In this document: piece by piece, positions 7,278 to 14,768 of the stretch
Layout: every line of letters begins with the position of its first letter
How positions within the stretch are numbered: position 1 is the stretch's first letter
Assembly: GCA_002869465.1 (NCBI GenBank)
Contig: PKSW01000409.1
Coordinates: forward strand, 1 to 20,428
DNA from: Marinilabiliales bacterium
Lineage (GTDB): Bacteria > Bacteroidota > Bacteroidia > Bacteroidales > F082
Reading direction: 5' to 3'
DNA: 20,428 nt
Notes under the pieces: generated by a model
What the model saw: only the letters and a program-made list of their open reading frames with translations
Database searches by the model: none
Told to the model about the DNA's origin: nothing
Made by a program: the position numbers and the translations under genes

Positions 7278-8237
7278 ATGCTGACATATATATTGTTTGT
7301 TGTTGGATTTATTGTTCTTATTTTAGGAGCCAACTGGCTGATAACCGGTGCTTCTTCCCTGGGTTTGCGCTTCGGACTCTCACAACTCATCATTGGCTTA
7401 ACAATTGTTGCACTAGGCACATCTCTTCCTGAACTTGTGATCAATGTTTTTGCTAGTATCAACGGAAATACCGACCTGGCAATGGGAAATGTGATCGGGA
7501 GTAATATTACCAATACCTTGCTGGTGATAGGTGTTGCTGCTGTTATTTTCCCGATAAAAGTCAGGCAAATCATCAATAAAAGGGACATGTGGTTTAACCT
7601 GCTGGCTGTTATCATGGTCATGCTACTTGCCAATGATTTTATTTTTGGCCGGAAGCACAATGCCATCAACCAGGTAGATGCTCTAATTCTACTTGCCATC
7701 CTGGTTTACTATCTTTACGTATCATTTTTTAAGGATAAACAAGACAAAAAAGATGATCATAGCGAAGAGGTCAAAATAATATCACTGTCCCGATCAATTG
7801 CTTTTATTATTCTTGGTGGTGTGGGATTATTTATTGGTGGTAAATGGATCATTTCGGGTGTTTCCCAATTATCAACTGATCTGGGTGCTTCCGAATCAAC
7901 CCTTGGATTGACACTGATTGCTGGTGCCACATCCCTTCCTGAACTAGTGACCACGATTATCGCAGCCAGGAAAAAAAATACGGATATTGCTTTTGGTAAT
8001 GCTATTGGATCTAATATTTTTAATATTTTCCTTGTTCTTGGGTGCAGCGCATTGATCCATCCTATTGATTTTGATCTGGCGCTGAATGTGCAGATTGGTA
8101 TGCTCGTACTGTTCAGTTTTCTGCTGATGCTATTTATTCATGCCGGCAAAGAGAAAACAACTATATCCAGAATAGAAGGAATTTTACTCATATTCGGATA
8201 TTTTTGCTTTCTTTACTATTCCATTTATGTAAATTAA
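7278..8237 (+). CDS. Calcium/sodium antiporter (CaCA family, YrbG-like)
   Basis: A 319-residue inner-membrane cation exchanger. The two inverted alpha-repeats that form the ion site are both intact: GTSLPEL (47-53) with GNVIGSNITN (70-79), and GATSLPE (216-222) with GNAIGSNIFN (240-249). About ten hydrophobic segments are present, separated by a charged cytoplasmic loop around 151-168 (KDKQDKKDDHSEE). The acidic residues in both PE motifs, needed for Ca2+ coordination in the family, are present. It probably extrudes Ca2+ in exchange for Na+ or H+. The ATG at 7278 lies 40 bases after yggS; the stop is 8 bases before the next gene, so the two are likely translated from one mRNA. Confidence 0.93.
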   Translation: MLTYILFVVGFIVLILGANWLITGASSLGLRFGLSQLIIGLTIVALGTSLPELVINVFASINGNTDLAMGNVIGSNITNTLLVIGVAAVIFPIKVRQIINKRDMWFNLLAVIMVMLLANDFIFGRKHNAINQVDALILLAILVYYLYVSFFKDKQDKKDDHSEEVKIISLSRSIAFIILGGVGLFIGGKWIISGVSQLSTDLGASESTLGLTLIAGATSLPELVTTIIAARKKNTDIAFGNAIGSNIFNIFLVLGCSALIHPIDFDLALNVQIGMLVLFSFLLMLFIHAGKEKTTISRIEGILLIFGYFCFLYYSIYVN

Positions 8238-8245
8238 GCAAGCAA

Positions 8246-9220
8246 ATGAAATTAACAGCCAACATAATCGCGCTGCTGGTATTACTCCTGATTGCATCTC
8301 ACTCCTTGGCTCAAAACACGGGTTACGGGCTTATTTTCAACAGTAAGTTTAAAATTCCTGAAACCAGTAAGAAGCCAACTGCCCTACCTTTATGGAACAA
8401 AAAACAATATGAAAAAGGCAATTTTACACCCAATCCTTATGGTATAAGTATAAACTCATTTTACTATAATCAGGATTATTACGGTACAGATTTACAAATG
8501 GTTGGTGAAGTTAAAGGAAATAACGAGCCCATACCTGTTACCATAATTGTTGATTCAATGTACCAGAATACATCGGTCATGGAATTTAAAACCAATATCA
8601 GACCGAATATTTGGCTATTTCCATTTTTAAATATTTATGGTATAATTGGATATACTGCCGGACAAGTGAATCCCAATATTACGGTCACACAATTTCATGT
8701 TGAAATTGTAAATGAGGCTGACACAATTAACTTACCATTTGATACTATTACATTCAGTATTACTGAAAAGCCCGCTTTTCATGGCCCTTCGTTTGGAGCA
8801 GGTGCTACTTTAGCAATAGGCTTCTCAAGGTTCTTTTTAATTGCCGATTATAATTTTATCATGTCGAACCCTTTACAGGTTGATGGTAAACTTTACAGCC
8901 ATTCATTCATGCCTAAAATTGGAATTCTCTTTGGAAATAAAAAAAGCCAAATGAAAAGTGCTTTGTGGCTTGGAGCTATGGGGTTCTTTAACGATCAGTT
9001 TTTTAGCGGGGAAGTTGATGTGAGAGATATCGACAGGGACTTAGAATCTATTACAGGCAGGTATATTGACTACAGAGGCGATGTAAAAGCCTTCAAAGGT
9101 CAGCAATGGAATTTTATATTCGGCGGTTCGTGGATGTTTAACGAATATAATAACCTGTCATTTGAAGTCGGTGTTTACCCACGAATGCAAGCCACACTGT
9201 CATATAATCGTAGTTTTTAA
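8246..9220 (+). CDS. Secreted, probable outer-membrane beta-barrel protein of unknown function
   Basis: A 324-residue protein I do not recognise by family. It begins with a clear signal peptide, MKLTANIIALLVLLLIASHS then LA, with cleavage likely before Gln23. The mature chain is rich in aromatic and glycine residues with alternating strands (FLNIYGIIGYTAG, FGAGATLAIGFSRFFLIADY, WNFIFGGSWMF, LSFEVGVYP) and ends in Phe, features of an outer-membrane beta-barrel. No enzymatic motif is seen. The frame is open further upstream to 8204, but that extension overlaps the antiporter and would bury the signal peptide, so the ATG at 8246, 8 bases after the antiporter stop, is chosen. The tight spacing suggests co-expression with the Na+/Ca2+ antiporter. 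Confidence 0.6.
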   Translation: MKLTANIIALLVLLLIASHSLAQNTGYGLIFNSKFKIPETSKKPTALPLWNKKQYEKGNFTPNPYGISINSFYYNQDYYGTDLQMVGEVKGNNEPIPVTIIVDSMYQNTSVMEFKTNIRPNIWLFPFLNIYGIIGYTAGQVNPNITVTQFHVEIVNEADTINLPFDTITFSITEKPAFHGPSFGAGATLAIGFSRFFLIADYNFIMSNPLQVDGKLYSHSFMPKIGILFGNKKSQMKSALWLGAMGFFNDQFFSGEVDVRDIDRDLESITGRYIDYRGDVKAFKGQQWNFIFGGSWMFNEYNNLSFEVGVYPRMQATLSYNRSF

Positions 9221-9272
9221 TCCATATTCTGATTTCCGGTATATATTTTTATTGTTATTTTATTAACAAATA

Positions 9273-9304
9273 TTTGCATACTTATGTGAAGCCATATACA
9301 TTTG
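9273..9304 (+). promoter_or_regulatory. Complete Bacteroidota-type promoter of rex
   Basis: TTTG at 9273-9276, a 20-base spacer and TACATTTG at 9297-9304 form a complete -33/-7 pair of the TTTG...TAnnTTTG type. It is the best promoter in the window. The rex ATG is 25 bases after the -7 element. Confidence 0.65.
9284..9301. promoter_or_regulatory. Candidate Rex operator inside the rex promoter
   Basis: ATGTGAAGCCATATACAT matches 10 of the 14 defined positions of the Rex consensus TTGTGAAnnnnTTCACAA. The left half is nearly perfect and the right half weaker. It lies between the -33 and -7 elements and overlaps the -7, where a bound repressor would block RNA polymerase. Autoregulation is common for Rex; this site is a prediction. 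Confidence 0.3.
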
Positions 9305-9329
9305 CACTGTTATAAATTTAACAACCATA

Positions 9330-9974
9330 ATGACAAAGCAATTAACTTTTAAAAATCTTCCGCACAAAACCATTGAACGTTTAAGCCAATACAGGAGGGC
9401 ACTTCTGCTTTGTTTGAGCAATGGTAAAACACACATATTTTCTCATGAGATTGCCAAAATCCAGCATATCACTTCGGTTCAGGTGCGCCGCGACCTAATG
9501 CTGATCGGGTACTCGGGTACCTTGAGAAAAGGCTATAACATAGAGGAATTGATTAATTTAATTGGGAATATAATTGATAGTGAAGAAGGTATCAACGTGG
9601 CTATTGTGGGGATGGGAAATTTAGGACGTGCTTTGATCAATTACTTTACAGGCAAGCGACACAAATTGGAAATAGTCGCAGGTTTCGACACAAATCCTGA
9701 TAAAATCGGAAATAGATTCAGCGGTGTTGAATGCTATTCGATCACAGAATTGAATAAAATAATCAAGCAAAAAGATATTAAAGTGGGTATTATTACAGTT
9801 CCGGCCGACCAAACTACGGAAACTGCCAAAACGCTTGTAAAGGCAGGTATCAAAGGCATTTTAAACTATACCCCAAAACCTATTGATGTTCCGGATGATG
9901 TATATCTTGAAGAATATGATATGATCACGACGCTTGAAAAAGTTGCCTTTTACGTTAAAATGTCCGACGAATAG
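9330..9974 (+). CDS. rex: Redox-sensing transcriptional repressor Rex
   Basis: A 214-residue repressor that leaves its operators when NADH rises relative to NAD+ and so controls fermentation and respiration genes. The N-terminal winged helix (about 10-70) contains RLSQYRRALL and VQVRRDLMLIGYSG. The wing then reads LRKGYNIEEL, where the usual form is FG..G.GY; here it is YSGTLRKGY, slightly divergent. The Rossmann domain follows with GMGNLG at 94-99, the NAD(H) loop GFDTNPDKIG, and TVPADQTTETAKTLVKAGIK, NYTPKPIDVP near the end. The C-terminal helix that swaps between subunits is present (ITTLEKVAFYVK). The gene stands alone behind its own promoter and is convergent with carbamate kinase, 3 bases apart. 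Confidence 0.95.
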   Translation: MTKQLTFKNLPHKTIERLSQYRRALLLCLSNGKTHIFSHEIAKIQHITSVQVRRDLMLIGYSGTLRKGYNIEELINLIGNIIDSEEGINVAIVGMGNLGRALINYFTGKRHKLEIVAGFDTNPDKIGNRFSGVECYSITELNKIIKQKDIKVGIITVPADQTTETAKTLVKAGIKGILNYTPKPIDVPDDVYLEEYDMITTLEKVAFYVKMSDE

Positions 9975-9977
9975 CAA

Positions 9978-10922
9978 TTAGACAATGGTAACCCTCGTGC
10001 CACCGTTATCTATACCGAGTAAAGTAGTTTCGGTTATGATGGTATCTTTTCCACTTCTTTCCACAAAATGAATGGCAGCTCTGATCTTCGGCCCCATGCT
10101 TCCTTCACCAAACTGACCTTCTTCCAGGTATCTTCGTGCTTCGGCAATACTCATCCGGTCAATTGTTTTTTCCTGCGGTGTATTAAAATTTAAACACACT
10201 TTGGGCACATCCGTTAAAATAAATAATTTATCCGCCCGTATCTGTGATGCAAGCAACGCTGAAGCCAAATCTTTATCTATGACGGCATCAATACCCTGAA
10301 GTTTGTTCTCAGCTTCATAAAAACAAGGGATACCCCCTCCCCCAACTGCAATTACGATGTGTCCTTCACGGGCAATTTTTTCAATCGACATCCGGTTAAA
10401 AATCACCAGGGGTGTTGGCGATGCCACTACTTTTCGCCAGCCTCTTCCTGCTGCATCTTCGCGAAAAGTAACGTTATTATTTTGCATCATCGTTGCCGCT
10501 TCTTCTTTTGTAAAAAATGGGCCGATCGGTTTTGTAGGTTTCTGGAAAGCGGGGTCATCTTTATTAACAAGTACCCGTGTAATTATTGATATAATATCCC
10601 TATCGAGGTCTTCCTCCAGCAATACATTTCTCAATTGCTGCTCCAGCAGATAGCCTATAAACCCCTGCGAATAAGCTACATTTACATCCAGCGGCATATC
10701 AGGAATACCATATTGTTTGTAACCCGCTGTATTGGCAAGCAATATATTTCCTACTTGCGGACCATTTCCATGCGTAACCACTAGGTTATAATCCCGGTTT
10801 ATTAATTTAACCAGGTTTTTACTCGCTTTATAGGCATTATCTTCCTGTTCATCAATGGTACCTTTCTGCCCCGCCCTTAAGAGCGCATTCCCACCAAAAG
10901 CAACTACAGCTAACTTACTCAT
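9978..10922 (-). CDS. arcC: Carbamate kinase
   Basis: Cytoplasmic amino-acid-kinase-fold enzyme that interconverts carbamoyl phosphate + ADP and carbamate + ATP; fermenting cells use it to make ATP. The 314 residues include AFGGNAL (8-14), HGNGPQVGN (51-59), the KPTKPIGPFF insertion typical of carbamate kinases (about 128-137), GRGWRKVVASPTP, VGGGGIPC, IDKDLAS with K217, FILTDVP, and a C-terminal FGEGSMGPKIRAA. All conserved blocks are present. The ATG at 10922 is preferred to a TTG two codons upstream. No arginine deiminase or ornithine carbamoyltransferase is next to it, so the carbamoyl-phosphate source must be encoded elsewhere. It is convergent with rex. Confidence 0.95.
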   Translation of the reverse strand: MSKLAVVAFGGNALLRAGQKGTIDEQEDNAYKASKNLVKLINRDYNLVVTHGNGPQVGNILLANTAGYKQYGIPDMPLDVNVAYSQGFIGYLLEQQLRNVLLEEDLDRDIISIITRVLVNKDDPAFQKPTKPIGPFFTKEEAATMMQNNNVTFREDAAGRGWRKVVASPTPLVIFNRMSIEKIAREGHIVIAVGGGGIPCFYEAENKLQGIDAVIDKDLASALLASQIRADKLFILTDVPKVCLNFNTPQEKTIDRMSIAEARRYLEEGQFGEGSMGPKIRAAIHFVERSGKDTIITETTLLGIDNGGTRVTIV

Positions 10923-10948
10923 AACCAAAATTTTTAAAAAAAGGATTG

Positions 10949-10956
10949 CAAAGTTA
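10949..10956 (-). promoter_or_regulatory. Bacteroidota-type -7 element before arcC
   Basis: The minus strand reads TAACTTTG followed by C, a perfect TAnnTTTG. It ends 26 bases before the arcC ATG at 10922. No good -33 TTTG is present at the usual distance, which would suit a promoter controlled by an additional factor. Confidence 0.5.
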
Positions 10957-10974
10957 ATACAATTTTTATTTGTG

Positions 10975-10992
10975 CTGTGATTAATTTAACAA
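10975..10992. promoter_or_regulatory. Candidate Rex operator upstream of arcC
   Basis: CTGTGATTAATTTAACAA matches 11 of the 14 defined positions of TTGTGAAnnnnTTCACAA. It lies just upstream of the arcC -7 element, about where the -33 region and beyond would be. The rex gene is the convergent neighbour. In AT-rich DNA such a match can arise by chance, so this is a prediction only. Confidence 0.3.
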
Positions 10993-11068
10993 TTAAAGAA
11001 ACATACCTTATCAAAAAAGTCGGTCTATGCATCAAAAATATTTTCCGAAAAGAAGCAGCATCAGCCCG

Positions 11069-11099
11069 TTTGTTTTGAAAACATTATTTCACTAATTTG
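11069..11099 (+). promoter_or_regulatory. Probable promoter of the DASS-DMT-IMPase operon
   Basis: TTTG at 11069-11072, 20 bases, then TAATTTG at 11093-11099 followed by C. The -7 element is one base shorter than TAnnTTTG, but the spacing to the -33 is right. The element contains the TTG at 11097-11099, which therefore should not be used as a start codon. Confidence 0.4.
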
Positions 11100-11123
11100 C
11101 AGCTAAAATATAGTGGTTCACAA

Positions 11124-12656
11124 ATGACAAAAAAATTCCCGTATCATTTAAGCCTCAGAAATATTACAGGGTATATCATTGCCCCCATCACCTTTCTTCT
11201 CATCATTCTTTTCGGCAACCTGGAACCCGGGAACCCACAAGTGACATACACACTGGCAATTGCATTACTGATGGCCATCTGGTGGATCACAGAGATAATA
11301 CCTTTAGCGGTTACAGCATTGATACCCGTGGTATTATTTCCCTTGTTAGGTATTATGAATGGCAAAGATGTTTCTTCCACCTATTTTAATCATGTTATTT
11401 TCCTTTTTATCGGTGGCTTTCTCGTAGCACTGGCCATGCAAAAATGGAATTTACACAAACGTATTGCCTTGCGAATCCTCATGATTACAGGTACCAGCCC
11501 AGCGCGCATCTTACTGGGTTTCATGTTCGCAACAGCTTTTCTTTCTATGTGGATTTCCAATACCGCCACCGCCATGATGATGGTTCCCATATTACTTTCC
11601 ATTATTAGCAAACTGGAAGATTTTATGGATAAAAAGGATTTGTCAAGATATTCCATTGGTTTACTCCTGGGTATTGCCTACAGCGCATCCGTTGGCGGTA
11701 TCGCCACCTTAGTCGGGACACCTCCCAATTTATCGTTTGCCAGGATTTTCCAGATCATGTTTCCGCAGGCGCCTGACATCAGTTTTTCTGACTGGTTCAT
11801 TTTCGCACTGCCCATATCCATCATTTTTTTCATAATAATCTGGCTATTCCTGTATTTTGTATACAAACCCCAGACTTCGCTGATTGACATGAGAGGTATC
11901 GATTTCAAAAAACAGTATAACGACCTGGGGCCAGCCAGTTTTGAAGAAAAGATCATACTGATTGACTTTATATTATTGGCGCTATTATGGCTCACGCGAA
12001 GCGGCATTGCGATTGGAGAATTTGATGTGCCTGGCTGGAGTGATTTGTTCCCAAACCCAGATTATCTGAATGATGGAACGGTTGCCATTTTTATGGCTGT
12101 CATCCTGTTTTTTATACCGGCTAAAGGAATAAAAAAAACAAGGATCATGGACTGGTCCACTTCTGCTAAAATACCATGGAATATCGTTCTTTTATTCGGG
12201 GGCGGATTTGCATTGGCCAGCGGATTTAAAGAATCAGGATTATCCCTGTGGTTTGGTGAGCAACTCAGCGTATTGGGAAACTGGCATCCTTTGTTCATCA
12301 TTATAGCCATCTCACTCACCATGACCTTTTTAACGGAATTAACTTCAAACACAGCAACTACCGAAATGCTGCTGCCGGTTTTGGCAGGCTTATCAGTTAC
12401 CATCAACATACATCCGTTATTATTTATGCTCCCAGCAACCATAAGTGCTTCCATGGCATTTATGCTGCCTGTGGCCACCCCACCGAACGCCATTATTTTT
12501 GGATCGGGCAGGATCAAGGTTATGGACATGGCGAGAACCGGGTTTATTTTGAATTTAATAGGTGCCATAATTATTACATTTGTGACTTATTACTGGGGCA
12601 CTTATGTGTTTGGCATCGACCTGCATGTAATGCCTGACTGGGCAGTTATTAAATAA
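11124..12656 (+). CDS. DASS/SLC13-family sodium:anion (di/tricarboxylate or sulfate) symporter
   Basis: A 510-residue inner-membrane transporter of the divalent anion:Na+ symporter family. Both duplicated substrate/Na+ signatures are present: SNTAT at 145-149 with LVGTPPN at about 196-202, and SNTAT at 408-412 with VATPPNAI at about 450-457. Eleven or so hydrophobic segments and two re-entrant hairpin regions fit the family. Likely substrates are C4-dicarboxylates such as succinate, or similar divalent anions; the sequence alone does not settle which. The ATG at 11124 is chosen because a TTG nine codons upstream lies in the promoter. The stop overlaps the next start by one base (TAATG), indicating translational coupling with the DMT exporter. 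Confidence 0.9.
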   Translation: MTKKFPYHLSLRNITGYIIAPITFLLIILFGNLEPGNPQVTYTLAIALLMAIWWITEIIPLAVTALIPVVLFPLLGIMNGKDVSSTYFNHVIFLFIGGFLVALAMQKWNLHKRIALRILMITGTSPARILLGFMFATAFLSMWISNTATAMMMVPILLSIISKLEDFMDKKDLSRYSIGLLLGIAYSASVGGIATLVGTPPNLSFARIFQIMFPQAPDISFSDWFIFALPISIIFFIIIWLFLYFVYKPQTSLIDMRGIDFKKQYNDLGPASFEEKIILIDFILLALLWLTRSGIAIGEFDVPGWSDLFPNPDYLNDGTVAIFMAVILFFIPAKGIKKTRIMDWSTSAKIPWNIVLLFGGGFALASGFKESGLSLWFGEQLSVLGNWHPLFIIIAISLTMTFLTELTSNTATTEMLLPVLAGLSVTINIHPLLFMLPATISASMAFMLPVATPPNAIIFGSGRIKVMDMARTGFILNLIGAIIITFVTYYWGTYVFGIDLHVMPDWAVIK

Positions 12657-13585
12657 TGAACACGGATAAAATTCAACAAAATAAAGCGTATCTCCTGGCT
12701 TTGGTGGCGGTACTTTTCTGGTCGACCATGAGTTCTGCCTTTAAAATTACATTGCGCTACATTCCTTACGATCAGTTGCTTCTCTGGAGTTCGCTTTTTG
12801 GATTCATTGCTTTGTTGGCGATCAATCAATTAAGCGCCCATCGCCTTCAATTTAATGACTTTAATAAACGCGCTTTATTATCTTCAGCTTTGATGGGTTT
12901 TTTTAATCCATTCCTGTATTACCTGGTATTATTTAAAGCCTATGAACTGCTGGAAGCACAAATCGCTGGCACCTTAAATTATACCTGGCCCATTGCGCTC
13001 GTTTTACTGTCAATTCCATTCTTAAAACAAAAGATAAGTGGTTTCAGCATATTGGCCATTTTTATAAGTTTTCTAGGGATTATCGTCATTTCATCAAAGG
13101 GGCAGCTAACGGAATTTAAATCAACAGATCCCCTGGGCATTTCCCTTGCGGTAGGCAGTGCTTTTGTATGGGCCGTATATTGGATTTTGAACATGAAAGA
13201 TCATCGAGAGGAAACCGGAAAGATCATGCTGAACCTGGTTTTTGGATTTCTCTATATTTTCATCTATTTGCTCATTACAGGTGTTAAATTAATGATTCCC
13301 GGTGGTTACGCTTTCATGGGGATTATATATATCGGTATGTTCGAAATGAGCATAACCTTTGTGATTTGGCTCAGAGCGCTCAATTTTTCAAGTGATACGG
13401 CCAAAGTGAGCAACTTGATTTACCTCTCTCCATTCCTGGCTTTGTTTATCATTAACCTGACAGTAGGTGAAAAAATACATACCTCAACAGTTATTGGATT
13501 GGGGTTCATCATTGCCGGCATCATACTGCAACAAATGATGGGAAGGAAGAGAAAACAAGTGAAGAAACAGAAAACTAATATGTAA
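12656..13585 (+). CDS. EamA/DMT-superfamily transporter
   Basis: A 309-residue inner-membrane protein with about ten hydrophobic segments arranged as two EamA repeats, roughly residues 12-145 and 158-295. The first repeat begins with the familiar LALVAVLFWSTMSSAFK, and the second with GISLAVGSAFVWAVYWILN. The C-terminus is a basic tail (GRKRKQVKKQKTN), placing it in the cytoplasm. DMT proteins export amino acids, nucleosides or other small metabolites; no substrate can be read from the sequence. Translation is coupled to the upstream anion symporter through a TAATG overlap. The IMPase gene starts 11 bases after its stop. Confidence 0.9.
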   Translation: MNTDKIQQNKAYLLALVAVLFWSTMSSAFKITLRYIPYDQLLLWSSLFGFIALLAINQLSAHRLQFNDFNKRALLSSALMGFFNPFLYYLVLFKAYELLEAQIAGTLNYTWPIALVLLSIPFLKQKISGFSILAIFISFLGIIVISSKGQLTEFKSTDPLGISLAVGSAFVWAVYWILNMKDHREETGKIMLNLVFGFLYIFIYLLITGVKLMIPGGYAFMGIIYIGMFEMSITFVIWLRALNFSSDTAKVSNLIYLSPFLALFIINLTVGEKIHTSTVIGLGFIIAGIILQQMMGRKRKQVKKQKTNM

Positions 13586-13596
13586 GAACTACTAAA

Positions 13597-14388
13597 ATGA
13601 AACTTGAAGTTATTTCAAAAGAGGTAATAGAAATCGTAAAAAGAGTGGGTTCGTTTATTGAGGCGGAATCAAAAAAATTATCAACCGCTGATGTTGAAGT
13701 GAAAGGTTTGAACGATTTTGTTACATACATTGATAAAGAAGCTGAACAAAGGCTGATCAGAGAATTGAAAGGTATGATACCAAACGCGGGTTTTATTGTA
13801 GAAGAGGATCAATCGCAAAAGAAGGCTGCTGAATACAACTGGATCATTGATCCGATTGATGGCACCACCAATTTTATACATTCAATTCCGGTATATTCCA
13901 TTTCGGTAGCTTTAAGTTTTAAAGATGAAATCATCCTGGGGATTGTCTATGAAATCAACTCAAAAGAATGTTTTCATACTATTAAAAACCAGCCTGCTTA
14001 CGTAAATAACAAGATTATTTCTGTTTCTGAAAACAATGTTCCGGGTAAAGCATTGATAGCTACAGGATTTCCCTATCATGACTTCTCACTAATTGATCCT
14101 TACCTGCTGTTATTCAAAGATGTAATGCAAAATTCAAGAGGTATCCGCAGGCTCGGTTCAGCAGCTGTTGATCTGGCATACGTGGCATGTGGTCGCTTTG
14201 ATGTGTTTTTTGAATATGGCCTTAAACCCTGGGATGTGGCCGCGGGAGCATTTATTGTAAAACAGGCCAGTGGCAAAGTCAGCGATTTCTCCGGGAAATC
14301 AAATTACATATTCGGTCAGCAGATCATAGCCACCAACAATTTACTGCATGAATACTTTATAAAGAAGGTACAGAGGTATTTTATTTAA
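13597..14388 (+). CDS. Inositol monophosphatase family protein
   Basis: A 263-residue Mg2+-dependent phosphatase of the IMPase/SuhB/CysQ superfamily. Metal ligands are visible: the acidic pair E69/E70 in IVEEDQS, and D85/D88 with the signature DPIDGTTNFIHSIPVYSISV. The second signature, WDVAAGAFIVKQASG, lies at about 213-227. Length and motif spacing fit the inositol-1-phosphatase branch rather than fructose-1,6-bisphosphatase. Possible substrates include inositol phosphates, other sugar phosphates or 3'-phosphoadenosine 5'-phosphate. The last one is notable because a sulfotransferase, which would release that nucleotide, starts at 20187; that link is speculative. It is the third gene of the run beginning at 11124. 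Confidence 0.9.
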   Translation: MKLEVISKEVIEIVKRVGSFIEAESKKLSTADVEVKGLNDFVTYIDKEAEQRLIRELKGMIPNAGFIVEEDQSQKKAAEYNWIIDPIDGTTNFIHSIPVYSISVALSFKDEIILGIVYEINSKECFHTIKNQPAYVNNKIISVSENNVPGKALIATGFPYHDFSLIDPYLLLFKDVMQNSRGIRRLGSAAVDLAYVACGRFDVFFEYGLKPWDVAAGAFIVKQASGKVSDFSGKSNYIFGQQIIATNNLLHEYFIKKVQRYFI

Positions 14389-14450
14389 TAAATATTAACA
14401 CCCGCAGCGTATTTTTTAGTATAATTGTATGTTTTACACCTGACGAAAAA

Positions 14451-14768
14451 ATGGCCAATAATATTCGAGCAGAACAACAGAAAGACAGCCCTACAAGGAG
14501 TATCCTAAAGGCTTTTAGCTGGAGATTTATTGCTTCAGGAGCTACCTTTATCATCAGTTTTGTGATCTTCCGGCAGTACACTACAAAATCATATTCGGAA
14601 ATTCTTGAAACGGCATCGATCATAACAATTGTTGACATTGTGGCTAAGCTTATTTTATATTATTTGCATGAAAGGCTGTGGACAAATGTTACCTGGGGTA
14701 AATACTGGAAAAGGCAGGCATGGAAACGGAGATACAGAAAAATGCATAAAAACAATTCGAATGATTAA
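14451..14768 (+). CDS. DUF2061 small membrane protein
   Basis: A 105-residue protein carrying the DUF2061 domain: SPTRSILKAFSWRFIASGAT, a hydrophobic hairpin (FIISFVIF and ASIITIVDIVAKLILYYL), then HERLWTNVTWGKYW. Two membrane segments are predicted, at about 27-43 and 57-75, with a basic C-terminal tail. The function of the family is unknown; some members are fused to or sit near sulfate-assimilation genes, but nothing here supports that. The stop lies inside the NfeD gene (8-base overlap), so the two are translationally coupled. A spacer of 62 bases separates it from the IMPase gene; a weak TATAATTG at 14420-14427 could be a promoter, but no -33 partner is seen. Confidence 0.8.
   Translation: MANNIRAEQQKDSPTRSILKAFSWRFIASGATFIISFVIFRQYTTKSYSEILETASIITIVDIVAKLILYYLHERLWTNVTWGKYWKRQAWKRRYRKMHKNNSND

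Noticed and set aside
8204..8245. Upstream start for the secreted beta-rich protein
   Set aside because: It overlaps the antiporter gene and would bury the signal peptide that begins at 8246.
11073..11094. Rex-like dyad TTTTGAA...TTCACTA before the DASS gene
   Set aside because: The half-sites are good but the spacer is 8 bases instead of 4, so the geometry does not fit a Rex dimer.
12062..12568. A 168-codon antisense frame within the DASS transporter gene
   Set aside because: Composition mirrors the membrane-protein codons of the sense strand; no recognisable motif or upstream signal.
14629..14760. Upstream extension of NfeD
   Set aside because: It runs through the DUF2061 gene in another frame; the encoded residues look random and precede the true signal segment.
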